Source: Carbonactinospora thermoautotrophica
Lineage (GTDB): Bacteria > Actinomycetota > Actinomycetes > Streptomycetales > Carbonactinosporaceae
Length of the DNA: 64,000 bases
NCBI RefSeq assembly: GCF_001543895.1
Contig: NZ_JYIJ01000009.1
Location: forward strand, 1-64,000
Reading direction: 5' to 3'
Shown here: positions 34,473 to 45,300 of the stretch, piece by piece
Layout: the number at the start of each line of letters is the position of its first letter
Numbering within the stretch: the stretch's first letter is position 1
Notes under the pieces: generated by a model
The model's database searches: none
The model's input: only the letters and a program-made list of their open reading frames with translations
What the model was told of the DNA's origin: nothing
Position numbers and translations under genes: made by a program

Positions 34473-36851
34473 ATGGCCGCGGCCCGCCGGCGGCGGTTGC
34501 GGGGCTGCCTGGTCGCCGCTTTGGTCTTCACGTCGGCGCTTCTCGTCACGGCGCTGGGGTTCGCGACGAATCTCGCCACCGAGCTGGTCAAGGACCAGTG
34601 GTGGGCCGGGAATCGCCCCATGATGCTCGGGGTGACGCTTGTTCTGGCGTTCCTCGTCGCGGTCCTGGCGGTCGCGCAGCACCGGCTGGCGGAAGGCGGT
34701 GCGCAGGAGCCGCCAGCGTCTCCGGCGCTGCCGGAGCCTGACGCGGAGCCGGCGGGCCGGCCGGTGGAGGAGTGGGACCCGTTCGACCTGGGCGTGCACC
34801 GGGCGATCGAGGTGGCCGGAAGCACCGGCGAGCTGCCGGAGTACATCCCCCGCCCCCACGATGAGGAGTTGCGGGACCTGCTCGACCGGGCCGAGCCGCC
34901 CGCCGAGATGATCGTCCTGGTCGGGGGTTCGTCCACCGGCAAGACCCGCACGGCGTTCGAGGCGGTCCGCGACCGGCTCGCAGGGTGGCGGCTGGTCTTC
35001 CCCCGCAGCGCCGCCGAACTGGTTGAGCTGGCCGCCTCCGGGCGGATCGCCGAGCGCACCGTGGTCTGGCTCAACGAGACGCAGGACTACCTGGACGGCG
35101 CCGAGGGCGAACGGGCCGCCACCGCGCTCGCCGGGCTGCTGGACCAGGGCAGACGGTTGGTGGTGATCGGCACGCTGTGGCCGGAGTACTGGAACCGCTT
35201 CACCCACCAGCCCCAGGAAGGCGAGCCGGACCCGCACCGGGCCACCCGCACGCTGCTACGCGCCGCGTGCCGCATCGACGTCCCCGAGGACTTCACCGGC
35301 GCCGACCGGCAGGTGCGTGCGCGCGCCGAGCGGGACCCCCGGCTGGCCGAAGCGGTCAAGCTAGCCGGTCCCTCCCAGCGGATCATCCAGCAGCTGGCCG
35401 CCGGCCCCGACCTGATCAACCGGTACCGCGACGCCGACTGCTACGCCCGCGCCGTGCTCACCGCCGCGATCGACGCCCGCCGCCTGGGCCACCTGTCCCC
35501 CCTGGCCCCGGCCTTCCTGCGCGAGGCCGCCCGCGGCTACCTGACCGGCACCGAACTAGCCGAAGCCGGACCGGACTGGTTCACCCAAGCCCTGGCCTAC
35601 GCCACCGTCAAGGTCCGCGGAGCCCAGGCCCCGTTGGCCCCCACCGGCACCCGACCCGGGCGGACAGACGGCTTCCTCCTCGCCGACTACCTCGACCAGC
35701 ACGGCCGGACCGCCCGCCGGGCCGCCCGTATCCCAGACACACTGTGGAACGCGGCTGCCCACCACGTCCGCAACCCGGATGACCTCGCTCGGCTCGGGCA
35801 AGCCGCCTGGTACCGAGCACGCTACCGGCTTGCCGTGCCACTGCTCACCCAGGCGGCTGAAGCAGGCAACGGGGATGCCGCCTTCCGTCTTGCCGGCCTG
35901 TTGGCCGAGGCTGGCCGCATCGACGAGGCCATCGAGCGGTTCACCCGGCTTGCCGAGGCGGGCAACCCGCACGCCGCCTCCCGTCTTGCTGACTTGTTGG
36001 CCGGGGTGGGCCGTACTGAGGAGGCCATCGAGAGGCTTACCCCGCTTGCCGAAGCAGGCAGTGGGGATGCCGCCTACTTTCTCGCTGACTTGTTGGCCGG
36101 GGTGGGCCGTACTGAGGAGGCCATCGAGAGACTTACCCCGCGTGTCGAGGCAGGTGACCCGATCGCCGCCTCCTGTCTTGCTGACCTGTTGGCCGAGGCT
36201 GGCCGCATCGACGAGGCCATCGAGCGGTTCACCCGGCTTGCCGAGGCGGGCAACCTGCACGCCGCCTCCTGTCTTGCTGACTTGTTGGCCGGGGTGGGCC
36301 GTATTGAGGAGGCCATTGAATGGTTCGCCCGAGTAGCCGAGGCGGGCAACCTGATCGCTGCCTTCCGTCTTGCCGGCCTGTTGGCCGAGGCTGGCCCCAT
36401 CGACGAGGCCATCGAGCGGTTCACCCGGCTTGCCGAGGCGGGCAACCTGCACGCCGCCTCCTGTCTTGCTGACTTGTTGGCCGGGGTGGGCCGTATTGAG
36501 GAGGCCATTGAATGGTTCGCCCGAGTAGCCGAGGCGGGCAACCTGATCGCCGCCTCCTGTCTTGCTGACTTGTTGGCCGGGGTGGGCCGTATTGAGGAGG
36601 CCATTGAATGGTTCACCCGGGCAGCTGAAGCAGGCGACCCGCGTGCCGCCCGCAGCCTCGCCGACTTGTTGGCCGGGGTGGGCCGTATTGAGGAGGCCAT
36701 TGAATGGTTCACCCGGGCAGCTGAAGCAGGCAGCCCGCTCGCTGCCTACCGTCTCGCTGACCTGCTGACCAAGGCAGGCCGCACCGAAGAGGCGAACCGT
36801 CTACGCATGTTCGGGCTCAACGCCGACGGATCGATCTCTGATCCCTGGTAG
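34473..36851 (+). CDS. Membrane NTPase with ten Sel1/TPR-like repeats
   Basis: A 792-residue protein. Two membrane helices (GCLVAALVFTSALLVTALGF, ~10-33; MLGVTLVLAFLVAVLAVAQ, ~50-69) are followed by an NTPase domain: P-loop GGSSTGKTRTAFEAV (~151), TVVWLNETQDYLDG, VVIGTLWPEYW. From about residue 461 to 780 there are ten 32-residue repeats of the form AEAGN..AA.RLADLLAG.GR.EEAIE. This is a STAND/NLR-like layout: a repeat sensor behind a nucleotide switch. Many such proteins act in defence or stress; that is inference. ATG 34473 is preferred over GTG 34458 because AGGGGGAA precedes it. Confidence 0.75.
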   Translation: MAAARRRRLRGCLVAALVFTSALLVTALGFATNLATELVKDQWWAGNRPMMLGVTLVLAFLVAVLAVAQHRLAEGGAQEPPASPALPEPDAEPAGRPVEEWDPFDLGVHRAIEVAGSTGELPEYIPRPHDEELRDLLDRAEPPAEMIVLVGGSSTGKTRTAFEAVRDRLAGWRLVFPRSAAELVELAASGRIAERTVVWLNETQDYLDGAEGERAATALAGLLDQGRRLVVIGTLWPEYWNRFTHQPQEGEPDPHRATRTLLRAACRIDVPEDFTGADRQVRARAERDPRLAEAVKLAGPSQRIIQQLAAGPDLINRYRDADCYARAVLTAAIDARRLGHLSPLAPAFLREAARGYLTGTELAEAGPDWFTQALAYATVKVRGAQAPLAPTGTRPGRTDGFLLADYLDQHGRTARRAARIPDTLWNAAAHHVRNPDDLARLGQAAWYRARYRLAVPLLTQAAEAGNGDAAFRLAGLLAEAGRIDEAIERFTRLAEAGNPHAASRLADLLAGVGRTEEAIERLTPLAEAGSGDAAYFLADLLAGVGRTEEAIERLTPRVEAGDPIAASCLADLLAEAGRIDEAIERFTRLAEAGNLHAASCLADLLAGVGRIEEAIEWFARVAEAGNLIAAFRLAGLLAEAGPIDEAIERFTRLAEAGNLHAASCLADLLAGVGRIEEAIEWFARVAEAGNLIAASCLADLLAGVGRIEEAIEWFTRAAEAGDPRAARSLADLLAGVGRIEEAIEWFTRAAEAGSPLAAYRLADLLTKAGRTEEANRLRMFGLNADGSISDPW
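35856..36815 (+). repeat. Ten 96-bp tandem repeats within the NTPase gene
   Basis: Ten consecutive 96-bp units encode the Sel1-like repeats. Several units are nearly identical in DNA (for example the block carrying GCTGACTTGTTGGCCGGGG recurs in most units, and a two-unit block is repeated almost exactly around 36200-36550). This points to recent repeat expansion or exchange. Confidence 0.9.
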
Positions 36852-36993
36852 GACCGACTGCGTCTACTCCGGACCAGCGGCGGAACACCATCCACTACGC
36901 GGAGCAATCCAGCTCAAGCCGCGATGGAACAGGGGCAGTCTGCGCGGGATGACCCCCGGCGCCGGGGGTCAGGCGGAGCCGGTAGACGGCCAT

Positions 36994-38742
36994 GGAAATC
37001 CGGTTCTGGCCCATATTTCGTGATGAAGTTGGCCCTTGCTGTCAGGTGGCGTGGAGGATGCGTTTGCGGAGCAGGTCGAACTTGGCGCGGCCGTACATCT
37101 GCCTTTTGATCATTTTGATGCGGTTGATGTTGCCTTCCACGGCGCCCGAGCTGTGCGGGAGGGTGAGTCCGTTGCGGACGGCGGTGTAGTCGCGCCTGAG
37201 TCCTCGCACGAAGCGGTGCAGGTGGGGCAGGTCGTCGGCGTCGACCTTGGCCATCCAGGAATCCAGGCGCTCGCCGTGCCGGCCGGTGAGGATCTCGGCG
37301 AACGCCGTGACGTGGGCGGCGGCGGTGTCCAGGTGCGGACAGACGGCGAGGATCTGCTTGAGCTTGGCCTGTTCGTCGGCGTCGAGGTCATCGGGGTGGC
37401 GCAGCATCCAGGAGGTGATGCGGCGGACCTTCGGCACGGCTGGCTGGGCGGGTGGTGCGGCGCCCAGCGCCCGGAACGGCGCGAGGTAGGCGGCGACGGT
37501 GCCCAGGCTGCCCCGGTAGCCCTGTTCGGTGATCTCCCGATAGAGGGTGCTGGCGCCTGTGCAGCCGGCGTTCCAGCGTTCGTGCAGGTAGGGCTTGTAG
37601 GCATCGAGGATGCTGGGCCGTCCGGCGCGGGGTTTGGCCAGCAACTCCTCGACGCTGTCGGCGCGGTAGAAGCGGCGCACGGTCTCCTTGGCCAGCCCGA
37701 GTTCCCGCATGATCGGCTTGATGCCCTTGCCCTGGGCCTTCAGCGCCTGGACCGCGTCGTAGCGGGCCTTGGTGCGCGCCACCAGGCGGGAGTTCTCCCG
37801 GCGCTCGGCGTGAGCGGCCTCGGCCGCCTCGGCGAGTTCGGCGGCGCTGGTCGCCTGAGCCGGGACCTCGAGTGGAATGTCGGCCTCACGGCGCAAACAG
37901 CCGTGGTGGGCGGCGACGGTCTTCTCCACGTACTCGGCGAGGTTGTGCCACACATGCCAGCGGTCCGCGACCTGGATCGCCTCTGGCGCACCGGCTTGGG
38001 CGCCTTCGGCGTAGGCGCCGGCGCGGTCCCGACACACCACCGCGGTGCCGGGATGCCCGGCCAGCCAGGCAGCGAACGTCTCGGCCTGCCGGTCGTCGAG
38101 GACGTCGATCGGCCGGTGGGTGTCCAGGTCGACCAGGACCGTGCCGTAGCGATGGCCACGCCGTAGCGCGAAGTCGTCCACGCCGAGGACCGCCACCGGG
38201 CCGACCTCGGGATCGGGCAGGGCCCGGACCAGACGGAGCAGCACGTTGCGGCCCACCGGCATCCCTAACCTGGCGGCCAGGCGGGACCCGGCTCGGCCGG
38301 CCAGCGCCACCCCGATCGCCTCCAGCATCGCCCGCAGCAGCGCCGTGCGCCGACCGTAGGGCACGGTCAGGCCCGCGACCTGCTCGGCGAACGTCCTGAC
38401 CCGACAGCCTTCGTCGTCACAGAAGAACCGGCGCACCCGCAGCCGAATCACCACACGCCGACCGGCCAGTGCCGCATCGGCGAGCCTGCGCTCATACCGG
38501 CTGTGCACCCGCACCGACTCACAACCGCAGCCGGGACACGCCGCGGCCGCTCCCCGCGGATACGCCCAGATCCACACCGCGCCACGGATCTCCTCGACCC
38601 GCTCGATCACCACACCAGCCAGGTGCGGCAGCAGAACGCTCAGATCGTGATCAACACACGCCCGAACATGATCACAGAGCCCTCGCCAGCACCCCGCAGG
38701 GGGCCATGCCGATCACGAAATATGGGCCAGAACCGGAAATCC
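36994..38742 (-). mobile_element. ISL3-family insertion sequence
   Basis: About 1.75 kb. Left end reads GGAAATCCGGTTCTGGCCC and runs to 37024. Right end (complement of 38712-38742) reads GGATTTCCGGTTCTGGCCC; the two match over 31 bp with two mismatches. No clear 8-bp target duplication was found. A GC-rich palindrome CCCCCGGCGCCGGGGG lies just left of it (~36952-36968). The transposase is complete. Confidence 0.9.
37042..38613 (-). CDS. ISL3-family transposase
   Basis: A 523-residue transposase. The N-terminal zinc-binding region ([31 protein letters not shown]) is followed by the DDE core: [38 protein letters not shown], and near the C-terminus [23 protein letters not shown]. It starts at GTG 38613; the reading frame continues upstream as LLPHLAGV without a standard start, so the true N-terminus may be a few residues longer. 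Intact otherwise. Confidence 0.92.
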   Translation of the reverse strand: MVIERVEEIRGAVWIWAYPRGAAAACPGCGCESVRVHSRYERRLADAALAGRRVVIRLRVRRFFCDDEGCRVRTFAEQVAGLTVPYGRRTALLRAMLEAIGVALAGRAGSRLAARLGMPVGRNVLLRLVRALPDPEVGPVAVLGVDDFALRRGHRYGTVLVDLDTHRPIDVLDDRQAETFAAWLAGHPGTAVVCRDRAGAYAEGAQAGAPEAIQVADRWHVWHNLAEYVEKTVAAHHGCLRREADIPLEVPAQATSAAELAEAAEAAHAERRENSRLVARTKARYDAVQALKAQGKGIKPIMRELGLAKETVRRFYRADSVEELLAKPRAGRPSILDAYKPYLHERWNAGCTGASTLYREITEQGYRGSLGTVAAYLAPFRALGAAPPAQPAVPKVRRITSWMLRHPDDLDADEQAKLKQILAVCPHLDTAAAHVTAFAEILTGRHGERLDSWMAKVDADDLPHLHRFVRGLRRDYTAVRNGLTLPHSSGAVEGNINRIKMIKRQMYGRAKFDLLRKRILHAT

Positions 38743-38804
38743 CTGGAATCGCCGCGCACCGTGCGGAAAATCGGAACAGGAACGGGGTTGATGTGGGGGA
38801 CTCG

Positions 38805-39269
38805 ATGACCGCCACCGAGTTGCCAACTGGCCACCACGAGCGAGCCGACCACCGGCCCTACGTCGACGCCGTGTGTGCCGCGCTAGAAGCCCAAGAGATC
38901 GGCGTCGGCACCCGCTGGACCAGCGCGACGAGGCTGCGCGAGGCCACCGTGCGCCTGGCCCCGGATCCGGAGGAGACCGCGTTCGGCGAGGCCGAGGAGG
39001 TGCTGCTGCGGTGGACCGAGGAAGCCGGCTGGTTCCTGGTCGCGCCGACCGTCCACGAAGGGCAGTGTCTTGAGTTCCCCTGGTACATGGGGTTCGGGGT
39101 GCTGCCCGACCCCGATGAGGTCGCGGTGTGGGTCGACACCCTGCTGATACGGCCGGATCTGACCCCCAGCCGTGAGGACGGCCCGTACCGCCGCCACACC
39201 GACTACGACCCCGAGTTCGAGCAGGCCTTGCGTTCCTACGCCCAAAACCCCGCCGCCGGCGACGACTGA
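38805..39269 (+). CDS. DUF6292-like hypothetical protein
   Basis: A 154-residue protein with GGGGGA before ATG 38805. It starts MTATELPTGHHERADHRPYV and has the pattern YVDAVCAALEAQEIGVGTRW ... VLLRWTEEAGWFLVA that I associate with DUF6292 proteins in actinomycete plasmids. No enzymatic motif. It stops 32 bp before the giant gene, so they are probably one operon. Confidence 0.6.
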   Translation: MTATELPTGHHERADHRPYVDAVCAALEAQEIGVGTRWTSATRLREATVRLAPDPEETAFGEAEEVLLRWTEEAGWFLVAPTVHEGQCLEFPWYMGFGVLPDPDEVAVWVDTLLIRPDLTPSREDGPYRRHTDYDPEFEQALRSYAQNPAAGDD

Positions 39270-39301
39270 TCGCGATCAGCACAGCTAGCACGGGGGGATG
39301 G

Positions 39302-42300
39302 ATGAGCACGCACTCGGAGGAGACCACAGCAGACAAGGCAACCGGCCCGATCGCCCGCGCCCGCGCCGCCGTGGCGGCGCTGGAGGTGCTGGACCGGATT
39401 CGGTCGGACGGCGCCTCACCCACGGCGGAAGACCTCGCCGCGCTGCGCGCGTGGCCGGGGTGGGGGCCGCTGGCGCCCGCCCTGGAGTACCGGCCCACCG
39501 GGACGTGGGCGGAGATCCAGGAGCGCCTCCAGTGGCTTTTGGACCCTTCCGCGTACCGTGAGGCGGAGGCGGCGACCTTCAACGCCTTCTACACCCCTCC
39601 GGAGATCGCGGACGCCTGCTGGCGGATCCTGCGTGACCTGGGGTTCACCGGCGGCACGCTGCTGGAACCCGGGTGCGGTGCCGGGGTCTTCATGGCCCGC
39701 ACCCCGGCTGAGGTGCCCGCCCGCTGGATCGGGGTGGAACGCGACCCCACCACCGCGCGGATCGCCTCCCTGCTGCACCCGGACGCGCAGATCATCAACC
39801 AGCCGCTGCAGGAGACCCAGCTGCCCTCGCGCAGCGTGGACGCGGTGCTGGGCAACGTGCCGTTCGGGGACGTCGCGGTCTACGACCCCACCGCACCGGA
39901 GGAGATCACCACCAACCTGCACAACTACTTCATCTGGCGGTCGGTGCAGGCGCTGCGCCCGGGCGGGGTAGCGGTGCTGATCACCTCCCGCTACACCCTG
40001 GACGCCAAAAGCGAGGAGGCGCAGGCGGCGCGGAAGGCCATCGCGGCCGACGCCGACCTGCTGGGGGCGATCCGGCTGCCGAACGCGGCGCTGGCACCCG
40101 GCGGCACCACCGCCTTGGTCGACATCCTGGTGCTGCGGCGGCGTCGCCCGGGGGAGGAACCCGGCGACGATGCCTGGCTGCGGACCCGGCCGGTGTTCAG
40201 CGGGCAGGAGCACGTCAACGCCTACCTGCTCGACCATCCCGAGCAGGTTCTGGGCGAGCACGCGCTGGATCGGGCACCCCGGTATGGGCGCACACTGCGG
40301 GTCGACACCCGCCCGGACGACCCGCCGCTGGCCGAGGCGCTGGCGCAGGCCGGCCAGCGGATCGTCGAGCGGGCCGCCGCGCAGGGGCGGACCTGGCAGG
40401 TCGACGCCCCGGTCACGCAGATCACCGCGGAGAACTCGCCGTTCCCGACCCGCGCCGATGGCCGCAAGGAGGGCTCGTTCCACCTGGTCGACGGCGTCCC
40501 GCACGAGGTGATCGACGGGAAGCTGGTGCCCGTCGACCCCAAGACCCCCGGGGTCAAGACCGAGCTGCCCCGGCTGATCCGGCTGCGGGACGCCGCGCTG
40601 CGGCTGCTGGAGGCCGAGAGCGACTTCTCGACCCCGGATGAGGAGCTGGAGCCGCTGCGGGCAAAGGTGCGCGCCCTCTACGAGGAGTACGTGAAGGCGC
40701 ACGGGCCGCTCAACCGGTACACGCTCGTGGAGAGCCAGCCCGACCCGGAAACCGGCCTGCCGACCATCAGCCGCCGCCGCCCGACCATGGGCGGGTTCCG
40801 CCGCGACCCGGACTTCGTCACGGTCCTCGCGCTGGAGGACTTCGACGACGAGACCCGCACCGCCAAGCCGGCCGCGATCCTCACCCGCCGGGTCAACCGA
40901 CCGCGCCAGCGCGCCACCCACGCCGACACCCCGGCCGAGGCGGTGGCGCTGTGCCGCGACGAGCTGGGCTACATCGACCCGCCGACCATCGCCCGCCTGC
41001 TGGGCATCCCCGTGGACCAGGTGCCCGAGAAGCTGCAGGGCCTGGCGTTCGAGGACCCGGTCACGCGCCGGTGGGTTCCGGCGGATGAGTACCTGTCCGG
41101 CGAGGTACGCGAAAAGCTGGAGCAGGCCCGGGAGGCCGCCGAGCGTGACCCGCAGCGGTGGGCTCAGAACGTCGCCGCGCTGGAGAAGGTCCAGCCGAAA
41201 GACCTGGAGCCGGAGCAGATCAGGGCCAACCTCGGCGCGGTGTGGATCCCTGCGGTCGACATCGAGGACTTCACCGCCGAGGTGTTCGGCTACCGTGCCC
41301 GGATCTGGCGGGAACCGCGCACCTCCACCTGGAGTGTGGAGGCCAGCCACGCCGCGGAGACCAGCCCGGCGGCGACCGTGGAGTGGGGCACCGAACGCCT
41401 CAACGCCTACCGGTTGCTGGAACGCCAGCTCAACGGCAAGGACGCCACCGTCTACGACGTCATCCTCACCCCGGACGGCGGGGAGCGGCGGGTCCGCAAC
41501 GAGCGCGAGACCCTGCTGGCCGAGGAGAAGGTCAAGGCCATCTGCGCCCGGTTCGCCTCCTGGGTGTGGGAGGACCCCGACCGGGCCGACCGGCTGGCCG
41601 CACGCTACAACCGCTGGTTCAACTCCTCAGTCCTGCGCCGGTTCGACGGGTCGTACCTGACCTTCCACGGCATCGACCCGGAGTTCACGCCGTACCCGCA
41701 CCAGAAGGACATGGTCGCGCGGATCATCGCGACCCCGGCCGCGCTGTGCCCGTTCCCGGTCGGCACGGGCAAGACCGCGATCATGTTCATGGCGGCGATG
41801 AAGCTCAAGGAGCTCGGCTTGGTCCGCAAGCCGATGATCGTCACCACCCCGAGCACCTTGGAGCAGATCGCCCGTGACGGCAAGCGGCTGTTCCCCAACG
41901 CCCGCATTCTGATGGCCAGCCGGGACGAGCTGGGCGACGCCCGGTCCCGCAAACTCTTCGCCGCCAGATGCGCCACCGAGGAGTGGGACGCGGTGGTGAT
42001 CTCCCACACCGCGTTCATGGCCCTGCCGGTTCACCCCACCACCGAGGCGGAGTATCTGGACCGCCTGGCCGCCGAGTACCGGCAGGCCCTGGCCACGGCG
42101 AAGCAGGACGGGGGTCAGCGGCGCATCAAGCAGATCGCCAAGATGGTCAAGAACCTGGAGACCCGGGCGAAGAAGCTGCTGGACCATGCCACCGACGACG
42201 GGGTGTTCTTCGAGCAGCTCGGTGTGGACTACCTGCTGATCGACGAGATCCACTACTTCAAGAACCTGGCCGTGCCGGTCCACACCGACGGGTTCTCGAT

Positions 42301-45300
42301 CAAACCGTCCAAGCGGGCCACCGACCTGGACCTGAAACTCTCCTGGCTTCGCAGGAGCGGACGCAACAAGCACGTCATGGCCGGGTTCTCCGGCACCATG
42401 ATGACGAACACGCTCCTGGAGCTGTACGTCATGCAGCACTACGCCCAGCCGGAGCGACTGGAGAAGCTGGGCATCGCCAACGCGGACGCCTGGGCGGCGA
42501 CGTATGTGCGGTTCGAGACCAACCCTGAACTGACCCCGGACGGGCGGTTCCACCTCAAGCGGCGACCGGTGGATTTCGTCAACATGCCGGAGCTGATGAA
42601 GATCTTCGGCGAGGTCGCCGAGCTGCGCCCCAAGTCGGATTTCCCGGTCAAACGCCCAAAGGCGCACCGCACCACGCTGCTCGTCGACCCCACCCCCGCC
42701 CAGCGCCGCTACCTCGCCAAGCTCAGCAAGCGGGTCGACGCGATCCAGGCTGGCGGCGTCGATCCCAGCGTCGACAACATGCTCAAGATCTGCAACGACG
42801 GCCGGAACGTCGCGGTCAGCGAGCTGCTGGTCGGTCTTGAGCCGGACGAACCGCCGGACAGATCGGGGAAGATCGGCGCTGTCATCAAGAACGTCGCCGA
42901 GTACTACCACGCCACCAAGGACCTGCCCATCCCCGGCGACACCTCGGGGGTCACCGGCCGGTTGCAGATCGTGTTTCTCAGCCGCGGCACTCCCAACAAG
43001 GACGGCCCGCAGCTGTACGGCGTGATCCGCGACGGCCTGATCAAAGCCGGGGTGCCCGCGCAGAAGATCCGGTTCATTCACGACGCCAACACCGACGCCA
43101 AGAAGCTCGCCCTGTACGACGACTGCAACTCCGGCCGGGTCGCGGTCCTGCTGGGCAGCATCGGAAAGCTCGGTGTGGGCGTCAACGTGCAACAACGCGC
43201 CGCCCGGTCGATCATCGTGGATCCCCCGCTACGGCCGGACGAGATCGAGCAGGCCGAGGGCCGCGTGTGGCGGCCGGGCAACCTCAACCCGGAAGTCGAA
43301 CTGCTCCGGGTTGGCACCAAAGGCACCTTCGACGCCTTCTCCTACCAGCTGCTCGAACGCAAGCAGCGCGGCATCGACCAGCTCTTCTCTGGTCAGCTCA
43401 CCGCTCGCAGCATCGAGGACATCGGTGAGGTCCAGCTGAGCTTCGCCCAGATGAAGGCCGAGCTCACCGGCAACCCGCTCCTGGTGAAGCTGCACGAGGC
43501 CAACCGGGAAGTCAACGCGCTGCTCGCCGAGGCCGCCGCCCACGCCCGCAGCATCAAGCGCCTGCGCAAGGAGGTCGCCGACCACGAGGCCCAGATCGCC
43601 GACAAGACCGCCACGGCCACCGCCTTGGATGCCATCGCGGCGGCCGCCGCCGAGGCGCCAGACGAGGCATGGCGCGACTTCAGCGGGCGGGAACTCCCCA
43701 CCGACGACGTGCCCGGCAAGCTGGCCCAACTCGCCGAGGAAGCGCTCCGCGACGGCACCGGGTACCCCACGACCAGCCTCTCCTGGCGCGGCCTGTACGT
43801 GTGGTTCACCGCCAAGAAGCAGTGGCGGGAGGTTGACCTGTCCGCGTGGCTCACCATCCGCGGGCAGCGGGTCCAGGTACCGATCAACCAGTCCTGGCTC
43901 AGCAAGGGCCAGCACTGGCGCATCCTGGACGCCCTCACCAGGACCATCAACGACGCGCCCCAGACCGCGGCCGAGCTTCGGCAGGAAGCCGACGCCCTGC
44001 GCGAGCGCATCGAGCAAGCCAACAAGCTGATCGCCAAGCCGTTCCCCAAGTCGGCCGAGCTTGAGGCCGCCCGCCAGCGCCGCGACGAGTTGGACGCGCA
44101 GCTCCGCCAGGCCGCCGCCGAGGAAGAAGCCGAACGCCACCTCGCCGCCGTTGGAGCCGCGTTCACCCCGTCCACCGGCAACGAGTTGGTTGACGCCGCG
44201 ATCCACGACGCGGCAGCCATGGCCGGGTTCGACCCGGGCACGGCGAGGACGGCAGGGGCCGAGGAGGTGCCCCAGGAGCTCCGCGAGATGGTCGAGGCCG
44301 CGCCTCGCAGCGGCCCGGGCGGGGATGGCGACCCCGCGGAGCAGGGCGGCGAATCGGTCCCGCCGGCAGGCGAACCGGCGGTCGACCCGTACCCGGACCG
44401 GGCGGCGTCACGAGCCGGCGAAGACGCGGTGCGGCAGGCCTTCGAGAGCTGGCGCGAACTCGTACCCGATCCGGCGACACCGGCCGAGCGTGCCCTGGCG
44501 GACACCGGCACCACGGTGCTCGAGGAGACCGCCCGCCGCCGGCGGGAACGGCTCGCGCGCGGCCGGGACGAGGACGTCGACCTGGATGTGAGCCTGTACC
44601 GGGCGCTGAGCACCGCCGCCCACGCGCTGGCCGAGCAGGCAGACCAGTCGCAGGAGCGGATCGCCGCCGTCACCCGCATCGCCGAGGTCGCCGACACCCA
44701 CATTCGGCGCATCGAGGCGACCCTCGACGACGTCGACAACTACGTGCAGTGGGCACGCAGCCCAGAGCCGCTCCTCGACCTCGAACCCGTCGGCCGCGCC
44801 GAGGCGCCCGCCACGACGCAGGATCCCGCCGAGCTTGCAGCGGACGCGGGCGGCGAGTCTGATCCTCGCGGGCGGCAGGATGATGAGGCGAGGGTGGACA
44901 CGCGGCCCACCACTGACCCGGGACCGGCGGGAGAGCCCGCACACGCCGAGCCTCCGCCGTCCGCGCCCGCGGAGCCGCCTACCACAGCGGATCCCGCGCG
45001 TACCCAGGCCCCCGAACAGCGACTAACCCCGCCTGGCGAGGGCCCCCATGCTGCGGAGCCTGAGGCCGAGTCTGGCGCGCTCGCCAGGTTCGACCCGGTC
45101 GAGCAGGCGATGATCCGCAACGCGACCGAGGATTACGCCAGCCGCTACTACGGCGGCCCGATGAGGTTCGGCCGGGATGATGCCGCCCGCTACGTGGCCG
45201 AGGGCCACCTGCGGGACCTGGTGGACAAACACGGGCTCACCCCCGTGTGGAATGCCGTCGCCTCCCTCATCGCGGAACGACCCGAGGTACTCGACCCGAT

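Noticed and set aside
36994-38742. 8-bp target duplication for the ISL3 element
   Set aside because: The flanking bases (ACGGCCAT and CTGGAATC) do not match, so no duplication is claimed.
39416-41350. Long minus-strand frames under the giant gene
   Set aside because: High-GC third-position shadows of the methyltransferase-helicase, with no domain signature.
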